Below, one piece after another: positions 51,784 to 59,626 of a stretch of DNA of 64,000 nucleotides (position 1 is the first letter of the stretch; every line of letters starts with the position of its first letter). Source of the DNA: CAYWMD01 sp964458575 (GTDB taxonomy: Bacteria > Verrucomicrobiota > Verrucomicrobiia > Limisphaerales > JADLHS01); the NCBI GenBank assembly GCA_964458575.1, contig CAYWMD010000014.1:1-64000 (forward strand). The letters are read 5' to 3'. A program made the position numbers and the translations under genes. The notes under the pieces were generated by a model. That model was not told where the DNA came from and searched no databases. It saw only the letters and a program-made list of their open reading frames with translations.

Positions 51784-53529
51784 TCACTTCAATAGCGCCT
51801 CCGCATGTTTCCGCGCCGCGTCGGTTTGGCCGCCCAACATCCGCGCGAGTTCCGTCACGCGCTCCCTGCCGTTGAGCAACGCGATCTCTGAAATCGTGCG
51901 GCCATCCTTTACCTGCTTGGTCACGACATAATGCGCGGTCGCCGGCGCGGCGACCTGCGGGAGGTGCGTGATGCAGAGCACCTGCCGCTTGGCCGCAATC
52001 TGCCGCATCTTTTCACCCACAGCGTTGGCGGTTTCGCCGCCCACGTTGGCGTCCACCTCGTCGAAAATCAGCACGGGGATTTCGTCCTCGGCGGCGAGCA
52101 CGGTTTTAAGGGCCAACATCACGCGGGCCATTTCGCCGGACGACGCGATGGCGCGCAACGGCTTGGCCGGCTCGCCGAGATTGGGGGAGAATTGGAATTC
52201 GATAGTGTCGAGGCCAGTGGCCCTGATTGGGCGAGCATCCTCGCGAGCCGTCATTGCTGAACCGGCTTTCGGCTCGTCAGGAGCCTCGCCCCACCCAGCA
52301 GTCGTGATCGCCACGTCAAATTTGCTCTGCTTGAAGCCGAGGTCGGCGAGTTGTTTGCCCGCGGCTTTGGCGAGTTGGGGAATCACCTTGCGCCGCTTGA
52401 CCGAGAGGTCCTTGCCCGCTCGCCCCAGTTCGGCGTCCAGCTTCGCCAGCGCGGCGTTAAGCCGTGCAAGTTCGGCATCGCGCGATTCGAGACTTTCCAG
52501 TTTGCGCCTGGCCTCCGCGCCGAACGCGATGACCTCCGCCAGCGTCGCGCCGTATTTTCGTTTGAGCGAGTGGATCAGATTCAATCGCTCCTCCAACTGC
52601 TGCAAGCGCGCGGGGTCAACGTCCACCTTGTCGACGTAGCGCGACAATTCTGCCTGAAGTTCCCCGAGATTCGCGACCGCCTGGTTGTGCAGCTCCACCA
52701 GCGATGCGGCGCCCGCGTCCACGCGCTGCAATTCTTGCAAGGTGCGCCCGATCACGCCGGCCTGGGTTTGCAGCGAGTTTTCGTTTTCGGAAAGCACATC
52801 CAAGGCGGCGCGGCTCAACTGAATCAGCCGCGCGGCATTGCTGGCGCGCTGATGTTCCTGCGTCACCTGCTCTTCCTCGCCGGGATGCAATTGCGCGGAC
52901 TCGATTTCCTTCACCTGAAACCGGAGCAAGTCCAATTGCTGCGCGTAGGTCTTCTCGTCCACGATCAGCGCGGACTTTTCGGCCTCAAGCGCAGTTCGTC
53001 GGCGGACGAGTTCGCCGAACGTCTCACGTTCCTGCTCAAATCCGCCGAACGCGTCGAGAATAGCGAGCTGTTTCGCTGGATGAAGCAACGATTGGTGGTC
53101 GTGCGGGCCGTGGATGTCCACGAGCCATTCACCAATAGCCGCGAGCACGTTCAATGTCGTGGGCGAGCCGTTGACGAATTGGCGGTTCGTACCGTTGGCG
53201 GTGAAGGTGCGCTTGAGAACGAGCTGATTGTCTTCGCAGGGTTCAAGCCCGTTTGCTTCGAGAAACTGTTGGAGTTCACGCTTTAGCGTGCCACGAGAAC
53301 AAGCTGAAGCTTGAACTCCAACATCAAACACCGCCTCCACGCTGCATCCGTCCGCCCCACTGCGGATGAGCGTCCGGTCGGCGCGTTCGCCGAGGACAAG
53401 GTTCAGCGCACCAATGAGGATGGACTTGCCCGCGCCGGTTTCGCCCGTGATGACATTGTAGCCGGGCTGGAGTTCCAGCGTCAGGTCGGCCACCAGGGCG
53501 AGGTTTTTGATGCGCAACGTCGTCAACAT
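51784..53529 (-). CDS. recN: DNA repair protein RecN with two in-frame repeat insertions
   Basis: RecN is an SMC-like ATPase acting at double-strand breaks. Walker A is GETGAGKS near residue 31; long coiled-coil stretches occupy about 155-360; the C-terminal head holds ASSGEMARVMLALKTVLA (signature) and PVLIFDEVDANVGG (Walker B). Two insertions are visible. Residues about 70-87 (VQASACSRGTLKRELQ) stand where relatives have a short loop before the turn LEANGLEPCEDNQLVLKR. Residues about 411-435 (GWGEAPDEPKAGSAMTARED) stand between the strand FDVAIT and GLDTIEFQFSPN. They coincide exactly with palindromic repeats of families D and E. Both lie at surface-loop positions, so the protein is probably still active. 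Confidence 0.93.
   Translation of the reverse strand: MLTTLRIKNLALVADLTLELQPGYNVITGETGAGKSILIGALNLVLGERADRTLIRSGADGCSVEAVFDVGVQASACSRGTLKRELQQFLEANGLEPCEDNQLVLKRTFTANGTNRQFVNGSPTTLNVLAAIGEWLVDIHGPHDHQSLLHPAKQLAILDAFGGFEQERETFGELVRRRTALEAEKSALIVDEKTYAQQLDLLRFQVKEIESAQLHPGEEEQVTQEHQRASNAARLIQLSRAALDVLSENENSLQTQAGVIGRTLQELQRVDAGAASLVELHNQAVANLGELQAELSRYVDKVDVDPARLQQLEERLNLIHSLKRKYGATLAEVIAFGAEARRKLESLESRDAELARLNAALAKLDAELGRAGKDLSVKRRKVIPQLAKAAGKQLADLGFKQSKFDVAITTAGWGEAPDEPKAGSAMTAREDARPIRATGLDTIEFQFSPNLGEPAKPLRAIASSGEMARVMLALKTVLAAEDEIPVLIFDEVDANVGGETANAVGEKMRQIAAKRQVLCITHLPQVAAPATAHYVVTKQVKDGRTISEIALLNGRERVTELARMLGGQTDAARKHAEALLK
52224..52296. repeat. Palindromic repeat family E, in-frame copy in recN
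   Basis: GGGCGAGCATCCTCGCGAGCC and GGCTCGTCAGGAGCCTCGCCC face each other over a centre of about 20 bases. The ends match the copy in lnt at 50522. Relative to the coding direction, its orientation is reversed compared with lnt, yet both frames remain open. Confidence 0.88.
53268..53322. repeat. Palindromic repeat family D, in-frame copy in recN
   Basis: GTTGGAGTTCA and TGAACTCCAAC form perfect 11-base inverted ends. Inner phrases are CGCTTTAGCG and AAGCTGAAGCTT. The copy at 14697 differs by a two-base shorter centre. On the coding strand both copies encode TLKRELQ from the same arm. Confidence 0.9.
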
Positions 53530-53591
53530 CGGTAAAGTTCGCGCGACATTTGACCGGTTATCGAATCGTTCGGCAAAAGAAAAGTTTCGGC

Positions 53592-54377
53592 ATGGCGTTT
53601 TCGTTCATTTTTCTTGGCGCGGGCACGTCGCAGGGCGTGCCGCTTATCGGCAAAGATTACCCGACGTCGTTTCTGGCCAACCCGAAGAACCACCGCACGC
53701 GCCCTTCAATTTACGTGGCGACGGACCGGATCAAGCTGGCCGTGGACACCACGCCGGAATTCCGCCTGCAAATGTTGCGGGAAAAAATCCGCGAACTGGA
53801 CGGCGTGATCTTCACCCACTCGCACGCCGACCACATCATGGGCCTGGACGATTGCCGGCGCTTTTGTGAAATGCGCGACCGGCCGATGCCCCTTTACGCC
53901 AACGAGGAAACGATGCGAGATTTGCAGCGGGTGTTCACTTATGCGTTTAAGGATGTCCCGCGGCCCCGTGGCTATTTCAAACCTGAGCCGCACACCATTG
54001 ATGGACCGTTTCAGCTTGGTGATTTGGACATCACTCCGTTACCCGTGCCGCACGGCGACACCATGTCCAATGGTTATTTGTTCGTTCAGTCCGGATGCAA
54101 GCGGCTGGCCTACATCAGCGACTGCAAGGAAGTGCCGCCGGCCATCGTGGAAAAAATCCGCGGTGTGGAAGTGGCGGTGCTGGATGCGATGCGCCGCGCG
54201 CCGCACCGAACCCACATGTGCCTGGACGAGGCGCTGACGGCCGCCCGGCGGATTGGCGCGGAGCGGACGTTCCTCACGCATTTGATGGACGACTACGATT
54301 ACGACTTGGTGCAACCCGAGTTGCCGACGGGCGTTGCACTGGCTTACGACGGGTTGAAAGTCACTTGCGCCGGCTGA
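53592..54377 (+). CDS. MBL-fold metallohydrolase, PhnP-like
   Basis: A 261-residue metallo-beta-lactamase-fold protein. Motifs are FLGAGTSQGVPLIGKDYPTSF at the start, the metal motif THSHADHIMGLDD near residue 75, LPVPHGDTMSNGYLF, and ISDCKEVP with FLTHLMDDYDYD near the C-terminus. The layout matches PhnP-type phosphodiesterases, and similar genes are often annotated as RNase Z-like. The ATG at 53592 directly precedes the conserved opening; an upstream in-frame start at 53550 adds unrelated residues. It is divergent from recN, 62 bases away. Confidence 0.9.
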   Translation: MAFSFIFLGAGTSQGVPLIGKDYPTSFLANPKNHRTRPSIYVATDRIKLAVDTTPEFRLQMLREKIRELDGVIFTHSHADHIMGLDDCRRFCEMRDRPMPLYANEETMRDLQRVFTYAFKDVPRPRGYFKPEPHTIDGPFQLGDLDITPLPVPHGDTMSNGYLFVQSGCKRLAYISDCKEVPPAIVEKIRGVEVAVLDAMRRAPHRTHMCLDEALTAARRIGAERTFLTHLMDDYDYDLVQPELPTGVALAYDGLKVTCAG

Positions 54378-54401
54378 CAAGAACGGCGCTGATGGCAGAA
54401 A

Positions 54402-54440
54402 TAGCCTTGCGAAAGCTACCAATTACGGCGAAACGTAGCT
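54402..54440. repeat. Short inverted repeat between MBL gene and TIGR03790 gene
   Basis: AGCCTTGCGAAAGCT is a near-palindrome, and AGCTAC with GTAGCT encloses CAATTACGGCGAAAC. The element is about 40 bases and lies 18 bases before the next start. It may be a truncated member of another dispersed family. Confidence 0.5.
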
Positions 54441-54457
54441 GGTCAAATCACCCGCTT

Positions 54458-56140
54458 ATGAATCGTTTGTGGCTTTATTTCGGAATGGCAGGCTGCCTGG
54501 GCTCGATCTCGCCCACGCGGGCATTGGCCGGCGGGGAGGAAGTGGTCGTCGTTTACAATTCGCGCGTCAGTGGCTCGAAAGCGGTGGCGGAATACTACGC
54601 CGGCAAACGCCAGGTGCCGAAAAGCCAGGTGTTCGGTTTTTCCATGCCCACCGGCGAAAGTTTCACGCGGACGGAATTTCGGGAAGACCTGCAGGAGCCG
54701 CTGTGGAAGAAACTGGAAAAGTCGAAACTGTGGCGGATCGGCCCCGGGGAAATCCAGGGCACGAACGGCACGGTGATTCAAATCAAGTACAAGGTCCTCG
54801 AATCAAAAATTCGTTACCTCGTCCTGTGTTACGGTGTCCCGCTGAGAATCCTCCACGACGAGTTGATCAAGGAAGCGGCCGAGGCCAATCTCCGGCCGGA
54901 ACTGCGACGGAACAACGCCGCGGTGGACTCGGAACTGGCGTGTATGTCCTTTGCCGGACAGAAGCCGCCGCTCACCGGGCCGGTGCGCAATGCGCTTTAC
55001 ACGACGACGAACGCCGCCGCGTTGAATCCCGTGACCGGGCCGCTGATGGTGACGCGACTGGATGGACCCAGCCCGGAGATCGCGCGCGGGCTGGTGGATA
55101 AGGCCATCGAGGCGGAAACGGACGGTTTGTGGGGCCGCGTGTATTGCGACATCCGGAGCACCACGGACAGCAATCTCAAGCAGGGCGATGACTGGATTCG
55201 CGGTGCAGCGGAAATCTGCCGGCATCTCGGCTTTGAAACGATCTTGGACACGGGCGGCGACACCTTCCCGCCCGGCTTCCCGATGAGCCAGATCGCGTTT
55301 TACGCCGGTTGGTATCGGGAACACGTCTCCGGCCCGTTCGCATTGCCCCAGGTCGAGTTCATGCCCGGCGCTTTTGCTTATCATCTCCATTCCTACAGCG
55401 CGGTTTCATTGCACGCGACCGATCGCGGCTGGGTGGGCCCGTTCCTTGCGAAGGGCGTCACGTGCACGATGGGTTGCGTGGACGAACCCTATCTGGGCGG
55501 GACTCCGGACGTGGGCGTGTTTACCGGCCGTTTCATTTTTCTCGGCTTCAGTTTTGGCGAGGCGGCGTATGCGGCGCAGCCGGTCTTGTCCTGGCAAACG
55601 ACCGTGGTTGGCGATCCACTGTATCGGCCATTCGGCAAACCGCCGCAGGTGTTGCATGTCGAACTCGACCGCAAACACAGCCAGCTCGTCGAATGGTCGC
55701 ACCTGCGCGTGGTGGACCTGAACTTGATGAAGGGGACGCCGGCAGCCGAGGCCGTGAGCTACCTGGAGGGACTCGAGACGACGAAGACAAGCGCCGTGCT
55801 CAAGGAGAAGCTGGCCGATCTGTATGAAGCGCAGGGCAAACCTTCATCCGCGGTGCTCACCTACCAGCAGGCGCTGCAACTCGACCCCACGCCCCAACAG
55901 CGCATCCGCCTGCGCCTGATCCTGGGAGAAAAACTCGCTGCCCTGAACCGGGACGAGGAGGCCCACGCAGATTATTTGAAGCTCCTCGAAGAATCGCCGA
56001 ATTATCCGGACACCCTTGCCATTTACCGCAAGCTTCTGCCGCTCGCGAAAAAACTCGGCAAGCAGGAAGCAGCGGCCAAATACGACGCCATCGTCAACCC
56101 GCCGCCGCCACCCGCTCCGACCACGGAGAAGAAGCCATAG
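54458..56140 (+). CDS. TIGR03790 family protein, secreted, with TPR-like tail
   Basis: A signal peptide (YFGMAGCLGSISPTRALAG) is followed by a TIGR03790-type domain: EEVVVVYNSRVSGSKAVAEYYAGKRQVPKSQVFGFSMP and then IRYLVLCYGVPLRI near residue 120. Later conserved-looking stretches are SELACMSF, VTRLDGPSPEIARGLVDKAI, RGWVGPFLAKGVTCTMGCVDEPYL and TVVGDPLYRPFG. The last 150 residues contain helical repeats (SAVLTYQQALQLDPTPQQ), as in tetratricopeptide motifs. No PEP-CTERM tag is seen. The function of the family is unknown. The ATG at 54458 gives a clean signal peptide, while the open frame from 54095 overlaps the previous gene. Confidence 0.85.
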   Translation: MNRLWLYFGMAGCLGSISPTRALAGGEEVVVVYNSRVSGSKAVAEYYAGKRQVPKSQVFGFSMPTGESFTRTEFREDLQEPLWKKLEKSKLWRIGPGEIQGTNGTVIQIKYKVLESKIRYLVLCYGVPLRILHDELIKEAAEANLRPELRRNNAAVDSELACMSFAGQKPPLTGPVRNALYTTTNAAALNPVTGPLMVTRLDGPSPEIARGLVDKAIEAETDGLWGRVYCDIRSTTDSNLKQGDDWIRGAAEICRHLGFETILDTGGDTFPPGFPMSQIAFYAGWYREHVSGPFALPQVEFMPGAFAYHLHSYSAVSLHATDRGWVGPFLAKGVTCTMGCVDEPYLGGTPDVGVFTGRFIFLGFSFGEAAYAAQPVLSWQTTVVGDPLYRPFGKPPQVLHVELDRKHSQLVEWSHLRVVDLNLMKGTPAAEAVSYLEGLETTKTSAVLKEKLADLYEAQGKPSSAVLTYQQALQLDPTPQQRIRLRLILGEKLAALNRDEEAHADYLKLLEESPNYPDTLAIYRKLLPLAKKLGKQEAAAKYDAIVNPPPPPAPTTEKKP

Positions 56141-56532
56141 CAAAACGCTCGTTCTGTGCGTCAACCGCGAGAATCCGTTCTAGTTTGCTTACGTCTTGCG
56201 ATATCCAATAGAACGCCGCCAGCGAACATAAGAACTCCCGGGGCAATTACTCCTGCAGCGCTCGCTTTCATCGAAAACGCCGTTCCGCGAATCGCATCTT
56301 CGGTCTGTTTCCTTGTGAACGAAGCTTGGTCCGGCAGCAGTTGGATTTGTCGGTCAGTTGCTGACAAAATATAGTTAAGCCTGTCCAGCGCTCAGAATAT
56401 GAGCTGGCAAAGACCGGCATGTAGTAACAAGTAACCAACTTGACGCATACCACTCGCCAGCGTGCAATTTCCGCGGGCCATCTGGTTTCATGAGTTTTTG
56501 GCCTTGTGCCGACCAAAACGGCCGGTTCATTG
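56141..56532. other. Intergenic region of about 390 bases, no convincing gene
   Basis: It lies between two convergent genes. A minus-strand frame from a TTG at 56367 to 56161 would give 68 residues with a possible membrane span (AGVIAPGVLMFAGGVLL). It has no ATG or ribosome-binding site. It might be a decayed end of a lost gene. The DNA here is less G+C-rich than the neighbours. I see no repeat or RNA structure in it. Confidence 0.5.
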
Positions 56533-57615
56533 TCAGCGCTGAATCCGCGCCGACCCGCCTTTGGCAAAGGCTTTCACCTGTTCCACGGTGGCCATGGTTG
56601 TGTCGCCGGGGAACGTTGTTAGCAAGGCGCCGTGGGCCCAGCCGAGTCTCACACAATCTTCGGGCGATTCGCCGGTGAGCAGACCGTAAAACAATCCCGC
56701 CGCAAAGCCGTCGCCGCCGCCCACGCGGTCGTGGACGTCCAGTTCGCAGGTGGGCGCGTTGTGAGTTTTGCCATTCACCCACGCTACGGCACTCCAACTG
56801 TGGCGGTTCGTGGAATGAACTTCGCGCAACGTGGTGGCCACAATTTTGACGCTGGGGAAATTTTTCACCACGTCGTCCATCATCCCGATAAACGCGGCGG
56901 GATCGAGTTTGGACTTGGCATGAACATCCGGACCTTTCAACCCGAGGCCCTTTTGCAAATCCTCCTCGTTGCCGACCAGCACATCCACGTGTTCTACGAT
57001 GCGTTTCATGACGGACAACGCCTTGTCCTGGCCGCCCCAGATGTTCCAGAGTTTCTCGCGGTAATTGAGGTCGAAGGACGTGACCGCGCCCGCAGCCTTG
57101 GCGGCTTTCATGCCTTCAATGATGAGTTCGCCGGTGGTTTCCGAGAGCGACGCGAAAATGCCGCCGCTGTGAAACCAGCGCACGCCGCCCGCGAAAGTCT
57201 CCTTCCAATTGAAATCGCCGGGTTTGAGTTGCGCGGCCGCCTCGTTGCAGCGGTTGTAGAACACGACGGGCGCGCGCACGCCGAGGCCCTGGTCGCTGTA
57301 AACCGTGGCCATGTTCGGGCCGTTGACGCCGTTGTGCTTGAATTTTTTGTAGAAGGGTTTCACACCCATCGCGCGCACGCGCTCGGCGATGAGGTCGCCG
57401 ATGGGATAATCCACCATGGCAGTGACGACGCCCGTGTTGAGGCGGAAGCAGTCGGAAAGGTTGGCCGCGCAATTGAATTCGCCACCGCTGACGTGGATTT
57501 TACATTCGGTGGCTTTGCGGAAGGGAATGATGCCAGGGTCGAGACGATGCACGAGCGCGCCAAGGGACACAAAGTCCAGCGCACCACTGGGGAGGATTTT
57601 CAAACTAGGTTTCAT
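56533..57615 (-). CDS. 2-keto-3-deoxygluconate kinase-like PfkB sugar kinase
   Basis: A 360-residue ribokinase/PfkB-family kinase. The N-terminal motif is VSGGEFNCAANLSDCF near residue 43. The C-terminal signature with the catalytic aspartate and anion hole is VGGGDGFAAGLFYGLLTG near residue 300. PVVFYNRCNEAAAQL and FDLNYREKLWNIWG resemble KDG kinases, which phosphorylate 2-keto-3-deoxygluconate before aldol cleavage. This step follows uronate breakdown, which fits the pectin/uronate enzymes elsewhere in the window. KDPG aldolase is not adjacent. The assignment to KDG and not fructose or ribose is moderately certain. Confidence 0.82.
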   Translation of the reverse strand: MKPSLKILPSGALDFVSLGALVHRLDPGIIPFRKATECKIHVSGGEFNCAANLSDCFRLNTGVVTAMVDYPIGDLIAERVRAMGVKPFYKKFKHNGVNGPNMATVYSDQGLGVRAPVVFYNRCNEAAAQLKPGDFNWKETFAGGVRWFHSGGIFASLSETTGELIIEGMKAAKAAGAVTSFDLNYREKLWNIWGGQDKALSVMKRIVEHVDVLVGNEEDLQKGLGLKGPDVHAKSKLDPAAFIGMMDDVVKNFPSVKIVATTLREVHSTNRHSWSAVAWVNGKTHNAPTCELDVHDRVGGGDGFAAGLFYGLLTGESPEDCVRLGWAHGALLTTFPGDTTMATVEQVKAFAKGGSARIQR

Positions 57616-57727
57616 TTTGGTGTTCTAAAAACTTCCGCGCAGTGTGCCCGGTGTGGAGCAAAACTGCAACTGTTGCGCGTGAAGGTGGCGTCGTTAGATG
57701 AGGGAGAGTTTACCGAAAGGCGTTCAC

Positions 57728-59446
57728 TCAAAGTGTGCGTCCACTTTTCTTTGCGAAGCTTGAGAACATTTTCGTCTTTGCGAGCAGGATCGGATCAGCA
57801 TCCAGTTGCTTCACCGTTTGCGAGAGACGCTGCGACCAGTTCGTGGCAGCGATGGACCCGGGTGTATTGAAGCGTGCGGTCTGGCCGAAGACGTCCTGGA
57901 TCTGAAACACGACGAGCCAAGAGTTGGATTCCATGACGGCGCGGGTAAACGCTTCACGGACGCGGTCAGAGAATTCGCGGGGCGGGGCTTCGTCCGGCAA
58001 ACCGGCAAAATCCAGCAGCCGCCGGAGTTCGAGCCGGTTGTTTTCCACGTGATGACCGGCGTCAATGTTGGCCCAGCACTCCTGCCACGTCGCGGCCAAC
58101 GGCGGATGATCGTGCGTAGCCGGTTGCGCCAGCGAGAGCCGGGGATATTCTTTTGGGTCGGAATAGGCCCCGCCGTGGTCGCGAAACAGCATCGGGATGC
58201 GGAAACCGGGGATGCCCAGCTTTTCGAGCGTGGGCGGAACGTATTCCGGCACCACGCCCAGGTCCTCGGCCACGACGCAGGTTTCGCCCGAGGCGTCCTG
58301 GATCATGCGCAATAACTCCTCACCTTGAGCCTGGTTGGCGGCCTTGTGTTCGGGTGTGTCGTCGGGGAATTGTTTGAAACCGGGCAGCCGGCCGCCGGTT
58401 TTCGCCGCCGCTGCGGCTTCGGTAAGTGGCAGAAATTCTGCATTGCGCCCAGGCGTCCACGGAAATGAGTAAATGCGAAAAAGCCCAAGCACGTGATCGA
58501 TCCGGTAAAGATGAAACACTTTCTGGATGTTGCCGACGCGCGTGCGCCACCAATCGAAGTTGCGCCGGCGCAGTTCATCCCAGCGATAGTTCGGGATGCC
58601 CCAATTCTGTCCCCACTTCTCGGTGAACGGGTCCACCTTGAAAAACCGTTCCGGCGGCGCGCCGCCGCTCCAGTCGAGATCGAAAATGGCGCGGTTGGCC
58701 CAGACATCCGCACTGGAGCGGCCCACCCCGAACGGGATGTCACCCATGAGATAGACCTGCTTCGCCGCGCCATGCGCCTTGACCTCGCGCCATTGGGCGA
58801 AGGCGATCCACTGGACGTACATGAAGAACAACTGCCGGCGGTTCAGCTCTTCGCGCCGTTCTTCCGGCAGCGACATCAACCACGTGCGCGCCCGTCGGGG
58901 ACCGCGATGTTCCGGCTGCCAAAGTTCCCAGGAAGGCCAGCCGCCATTTTCCTCCATCAGCGCACGAAACAACGCGTAATCGGAAAGCCAGTCGGCGTTT
59001 TCCATCAGAAACGCGCGAAATTCCAGGGCGCGCGGTGTTTCGCGGTTGAAATGCCGTTTGAGAAAGTTTTCGAAGGCGGCCTCGAGCAGCTTGCGCTTGA
59101 GCACCTTCACCCGGGGATAATTCACCGGGCCGCGGCGCAATTCGGCGAGCAGTTCCGGCGTGGCAATTTCGTGAAACTTTTTGGGCGACAAATCCGGCAG
59201 GTGACCGGGTGTGGTGGCAATGGTGGTTGGCTCGATCGCCAGCGAACTGATGGCGTTGTAGGGACTGTTGTCGTCGCTGACTTCGTTGATCGGCAGGGTC
59301 TGCAGGAGGTTCAGGTGATGGCGGTGACACCAATTGATCATCTGCCGCACACCATCGGTATCGCCGATGCCGACATCGTCCTCGGTGCGAATGGCGAACA
59401 CCGGCACCAGCACGCCAGCCAGGGATTGCTCAGGACTCAGTTTCAT
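57728..59446 (-). CDS. malQ: 4-alpha-glucanotransferase
   Basis: A 572-residue GH77 amylomaltase, which transfers alpha-1,4-glucan segments between maltodextrins. Motifs in order are LLQTLPINEVSDDNSPYNAISSLA, IPFGVGRSSADVWANRAIFDLDW, the catalytic-site stretch YRIDHVLGLFRIYSFPW and the acid CVVAEDLGVVPEYV, then ATHDHPPLAATW and NTPGSIAATNW. Length is slightly above the 500-residue bacterial form. It is a cytosolic enzyme of glycogen/maltose metabolism. It stands alone upstream of the kinase gene with a 112-base gap. Confidence 0.93.
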   Translation of the reverse strand: MKLSPEQSLAGVLVPVFAIRTEDDVGIGDTDGVRQMINWCHRHHLNLLQTLPINEVSDDNSPYNAISSLAIEPTTIATTPGHLPDLSPKKFHEIATPELLAELRRGPVNYPRVKVLKRKLLEAAFENFLKRHFNRETPRALEFRAFLMENADWLSDYALFRALMEENGGWPSWELWQPEHRGPRRARTWLMSLPEERREELNRRQLFFMYVQWIAFAQWREVKAHGAAKQVYLMGDIPFGVGRSSADVWANRAIFDLDWSGGAPPERFFKVDPFTEKWGQNWGIPNYRWDELRRRNFDWWRTRVGNIQKVFHLYRIDHVLGLFRIYSFPWTPGRNAEFLPLTEAAAAAKTGGRLPGFKQFPDDTPEHKAANQAQGEELLRMIQDASGETCVVAEDLGVVPEYVPPTLEKLGIPGFRIPMLFRDHGGAYSDPKEYPRLSLAQPATHDHPPLAATWQECWANIDAGHHVENNRLELRRLLDFAGLPDEAPPREFSDRVREAFTRAVMESNSWLVVFQIQDVFGQTARFNTPGSIAATNWSQRLSQTVKQLDADPILLAKTKMFSSFAKKSGRTL

Positions 59447-59626
59447 TGCTCCGGCGAATATCGCAAAAAGTGATCGAGGTTCAATGGTTCACGAACACAA
59501 GGTGGAGAATTACAAGGCTCGCGGCCCAACACTCAATGGCCGACTCAAATCCCACGCGCCGAATCAACGCGAACATGCCGGCCCCGACGCCGGGGCGTCC
59601 TTGAAATCGGCCCGAGGGCGTTGCGC

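Noticed and set aside
56161..56367. Possible 68-residue membrane peptide on the minus strand
   Set aside because: It starts with TTG, has no ribosome-binding site and no clear family, and is only mentioned under the intergenic stretch.
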